Below are positions 44,270-45,961 of a DNA stretch of 45,961 nt, one piece after another; the stretch's first letter is position 1, and the number at the start of each line of letters is the position of its first letter. Under the pieces are notes generated by a model. It saw only the letters and a program-made list of their open reading frames with translations, was not told the origin of the DNA and did no database searches. The position numbers and the translations under genes were made by a program. The stretch is taken from positions 1-45,961 of the forward strand of contig JADGEY010000009.1 of assembly GCA_016744185.1 (NCBI GenBank), read 5' to 3'. The stretch is from Emcibacteraceae bacterium (lineage in GTDB: Bacteria; Pseudomonadota; Alphaproteobacteria; Sphingomonadales; Emcibacteraceae).

Positions 44270-45894
44270 TACGGGCTTGCAAGAGGGATAATTAATGAAA
44301 ACTCCGTCCCTTTACCAACAATAGATTTAACAATAATATCACCATTCATTTGCATAGCAAGATGCCGTGAAATATGAAGACCAAGACCTGTTCCTTCTTG
44401 TTCTCGTGAATAGATACTTCCTTTTGCTTGTTGAAATTTTTCAAATATAAGGTCTAATTGGTCATCAGGAATACCTATACCTGTATCCCATACTGTTATT
44501 TCAAGTAATGATTGATTTGTTTTTGATAATGCAATATCAATTCCTATTGATCCGCCTTCTGGTGTGAATTTAACAGCATTGCTTAAAAGATTAACTAAAA
44601 TTTGAGTAACCCGCCTTTGATCCACATAAACAAGATAGTCTGTAGCCCCCTCAACCCTGCTTGTATCAATATTTTTATCATTTGCCCTTAAAATAACAAG
44701 GTTTAAAGCAGTCTTAATATGCTCATTTAAACCTGTTTCTTCAATATTAAGATTTAAAGTACCATTTTCTAAAACAGCAACGTCAAGAACATCATTAATC
44801 AGTGCAAGCAAATGCTGTCCAGCATTCATAATATCGCTGCTGTAAGAGACATATTTTGAATTAAGATCACCAAAAAGCTCTAATCTCATGACTTCTGCAA
44901 AGCCAATAATAGCATTTAAGGGCGTTCTAAGCTCATGACTCATCGCTGCAAGAAATTCACTTTTAGCATTTAAAGCATCTTCTGCTTCTGCTGACGCAAT
45001 ATCAAGCTGGATATTTTTATTCGTCAGCTCATCTAACGTATTTTCAAGTGATTTCTGAATGCGGTTTTTTTCACGCTCTGCTTTATATTTAACCGTTACG
45101 TCCATCCCAGCACCTCGGTAACCAAAAAATTTACCCGTCTGAGGGTCAAATAACGGAACGCCGCTTAGATGAATAAAAACATCTTCCCCCTCTAAATTTT
45201 TTAAAACAAAAAGTTGATCTCTAAAAGGTGTTATCCCATCCATAATATCAATTATTTTTATTTCTTTTCCATCTACCGACGTTTTTAAAGACCCTAGGGC
45301 TTCTAGATTTTTACCCTTTAACGTAAAAGAAGGTTCCCCAAAAATCGCTGCGAGTCTTTCATCTGCATATGTAATTTCAAAGTTTTTATTAACTTCCCAA
45401 TACCAATCAGACGTAGAACGAGCAAAATCACGAAAACGGGCTTCTGAAATATTTTCAGGAGAGTTTTTATTCTCTGGTTTCTCAACATAAGTCCCCCCAA
45501 CAGCAATAACCTCACCAGAATTATCACAAATAGGGAAATGGCGTGATTGATAACATTTAATAGAAGAATTTAATTTAATTTCTTCCTCAAAATTTAAAAT
45601 ATTATTTGTCAGTTGAACTTCATTCAAAATTGAAATCAAGCTATCAGGAAGAGTTTTTTTTATATTCAAACCCTCACCTACCTCTCTAGCTTCAATATTA
45701 TAATCCATTGCAAGCTTTTCATAACCATCATTAATATAAGCAAGATTACCTTCTACAGTAGTCACATAAAGAGGAATATTTTCATTAAAATTCATTTTTG
45801 AAATAAGCTTGTTTACTTTTTTTAAAATAGTTGAATTTTTATTATCTGGTGATTTATTTTGTAATATTTTATTTTTTTTATCTCTAACATTCAT
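44266..45894 (-). CDS. Soluble PAS-domain sensor histidine kinase
   Basis: This 542-residue kinase has no membrane segment, so it senses in the cytoplasm. Two PAS domains are likely: residues about 35-130, and about 147-275 (FARSTSDWYWEVNKNFEIT to FFGYRGAGMDVTVKYKAE, with a PAC end). A short coiled coil follows, then HisKA with phosphorylated His320 in MSHELRTPLNAIIGFAEV. The HATPase region has N-box NLLSNAVKF (435-443), WDTGIGIP, a FEKFQQ F-box and GTGLGLHISRHLA. No receiver domain and no adjacent response regulator are visible, so its partner is elsewhere. The ligand is unknown. It is convergent with nadK. Confidence 0.92.
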   Translation of the reverse strand: MNVRDKKNKILQNKSPDNKNSTILKKVNKLISKMNFNENIPLYVTTVEGNLAYINDGYEKLAMDYNIEAREVGEGLNIKKTLPDSLISILNEVQLTNNILNFEEEIKLNSSIKCYQSRHFPICDNSGEVIAVGGTYVEKPENKNSPENISEARFRDFARSTSDWYWEVNKNFEITYADERLAAIFGEPSFTLKGKNLEALGSLKTSVDGKEIKIIDIMDGITPFRDQLFVLKNLEGEDVFIHLSGVPLFDPQTGKFFGYRGAGMDVTVKYKAEREKNRIQKSLENTLDELTNKNIQLDIASAEAEDALNAKSEFLAAMSHELRTPLNAIIGFAEVMRLELFGDLNSKYVSYSSDIMNAGQHLLALINDVLDVAVLENGTLNLNIEETGLNEHIKTALNLVILRANDKNIDTSRVEGATDYLVYVDQRRVTQILVNLLSNAVKFTPEGGSIGIDIALSKTNQSLLEITVWDTGIGIPDDQLDLIFEKFQQAKGSIYSREQEGTGLGLHISRHLAMQMNGDIIVKSIVGKGTEFSLIIPLASPY

Positions 45895-45909
45895 CTTCAG
45901 ATCACTTCA

Positions 45910-45961
45910 ATGCCTTTCCCTAGAAGTGGAGTAGTAGCTGTTGTATTGCATGGACTTCTAT
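45910..45961 (+). CDS. Possible start of a reading frame cut by the window edge
   Basis: An ATG at 45910 opens 17 codons (MPFPRSGVVAVVLHGLL) that run off the window. The hydrophobic, Leu/Val-rich end could begin a membrane anchor. There is no clear ribosome site, and the 15-base gap to the divergent kinase start leaves little room for promoters. Too short to assign. Confidence 0.2.
   Translation, partial: MPFPRSGVVAVVLHGLL

Noticed and set aside
1-45961. CRISPR array, insertion sequences, prophage or genomic island
   Set aside because: No spaced direct-repeat array, transposase, integrase, phage structural gene or terminal inverted repeats were seen; gene order is that of a core chromosome throughout.

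Overview
The window reads as one AT-rich stretch of an alphaproteobacterial core chromosome. Gene content and order support this. The run rpsB-tsf-pyrH-frr-uppS-cdsA-dxr-rseP-bamA-ompH-fabZ, the run gyrA-coaD-two cyclophilins-queA-tgt-tRNA-Lys, the divergent ssb/uvrA pair, gltX-gltA beside comEC, and recG/sdhE/mfd are all arrangements usual in that class. A DUF2336 gene and a GAAC-N7-GAAC (alphaproteobacterial type) LexA box before uvrA agree. BamA, OmpH, RseP and FabZ point to a didermic cell with an outer membrane. I see no insertion sequence, prophage, rRNA or CRISPR array.

Layout. 1-208 holds the N-terminus of recQ (minus strand, cut by the window edge). 406-3434 encodes a secreted M1 metallopeptidase and a secreted DUF6702 partner, closed by a hairpin terminator. 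3555-7308 carries a GNAT acetyltransferase, mazG and a topoisomerase-III-like type IA enzyme whose true start appears to be an ATT codon. 7309-7625 is a gene-free, repeat-rich interval. 7626-14366 (minus) is tRNA-Lys, tgt, queA, two peptidyl-prolyl isomerases, coaD and gyrA. 14633-15484 (minus) holds two YbjQ-like genes. 15588-19187 is the divergent ssb/uvrA pair with its SOS operator. 19184-24505 is comEC (minus), then gltX and gltA (plus). 24579-35477 (minus) is the translation, isoprenoid, phospholipid and outer-membrane assembly cluster. 35642-41677 is recG (minus), then sdhE and mfd (plus). 41775-45894 holds a small flagellar-rod-like protein, a DUF2336 protein preceded by a hexanucleotide repeat, NAD kinase and a soluble PAS histidine kinase. 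A possible new reading frame enters at the right edge.

How the genes work together. Genome maintenance is heavily represented: RecQ, type IA topoisomerase, GyrA, SSB, UvrA, RecG, Mfd and MazG (nucleotide-pool cleaning). The 24.6-35.5 kb block joins ribosome supply (S2, EF-Ts, RRF) to envelope building (UMP kinase, UppS, CdsA, Dxr, RseP, BamA, OmpH, FabZ).

Most notable points: (1) the lpxD, lpxA, lpxI and lpxB genes usually lying around fabZ and before gltA in this class are absent here, and intrinsic terminators occupy their places; (2) the topoisomerase can only contain its catalytic N-terminus if translation starts at ATT; (3) five perfect GAGTTA repeats end exactly at the DUF2336 start codon; (4) ribosomal protein S2 carries a histone-H1-like Lys/Ala/Pro tail; (5) structured leaders lie upstream of gltX, gltA and rpsB, and an unassigned hairpin-rich interval lies beside tRNA-Lys.
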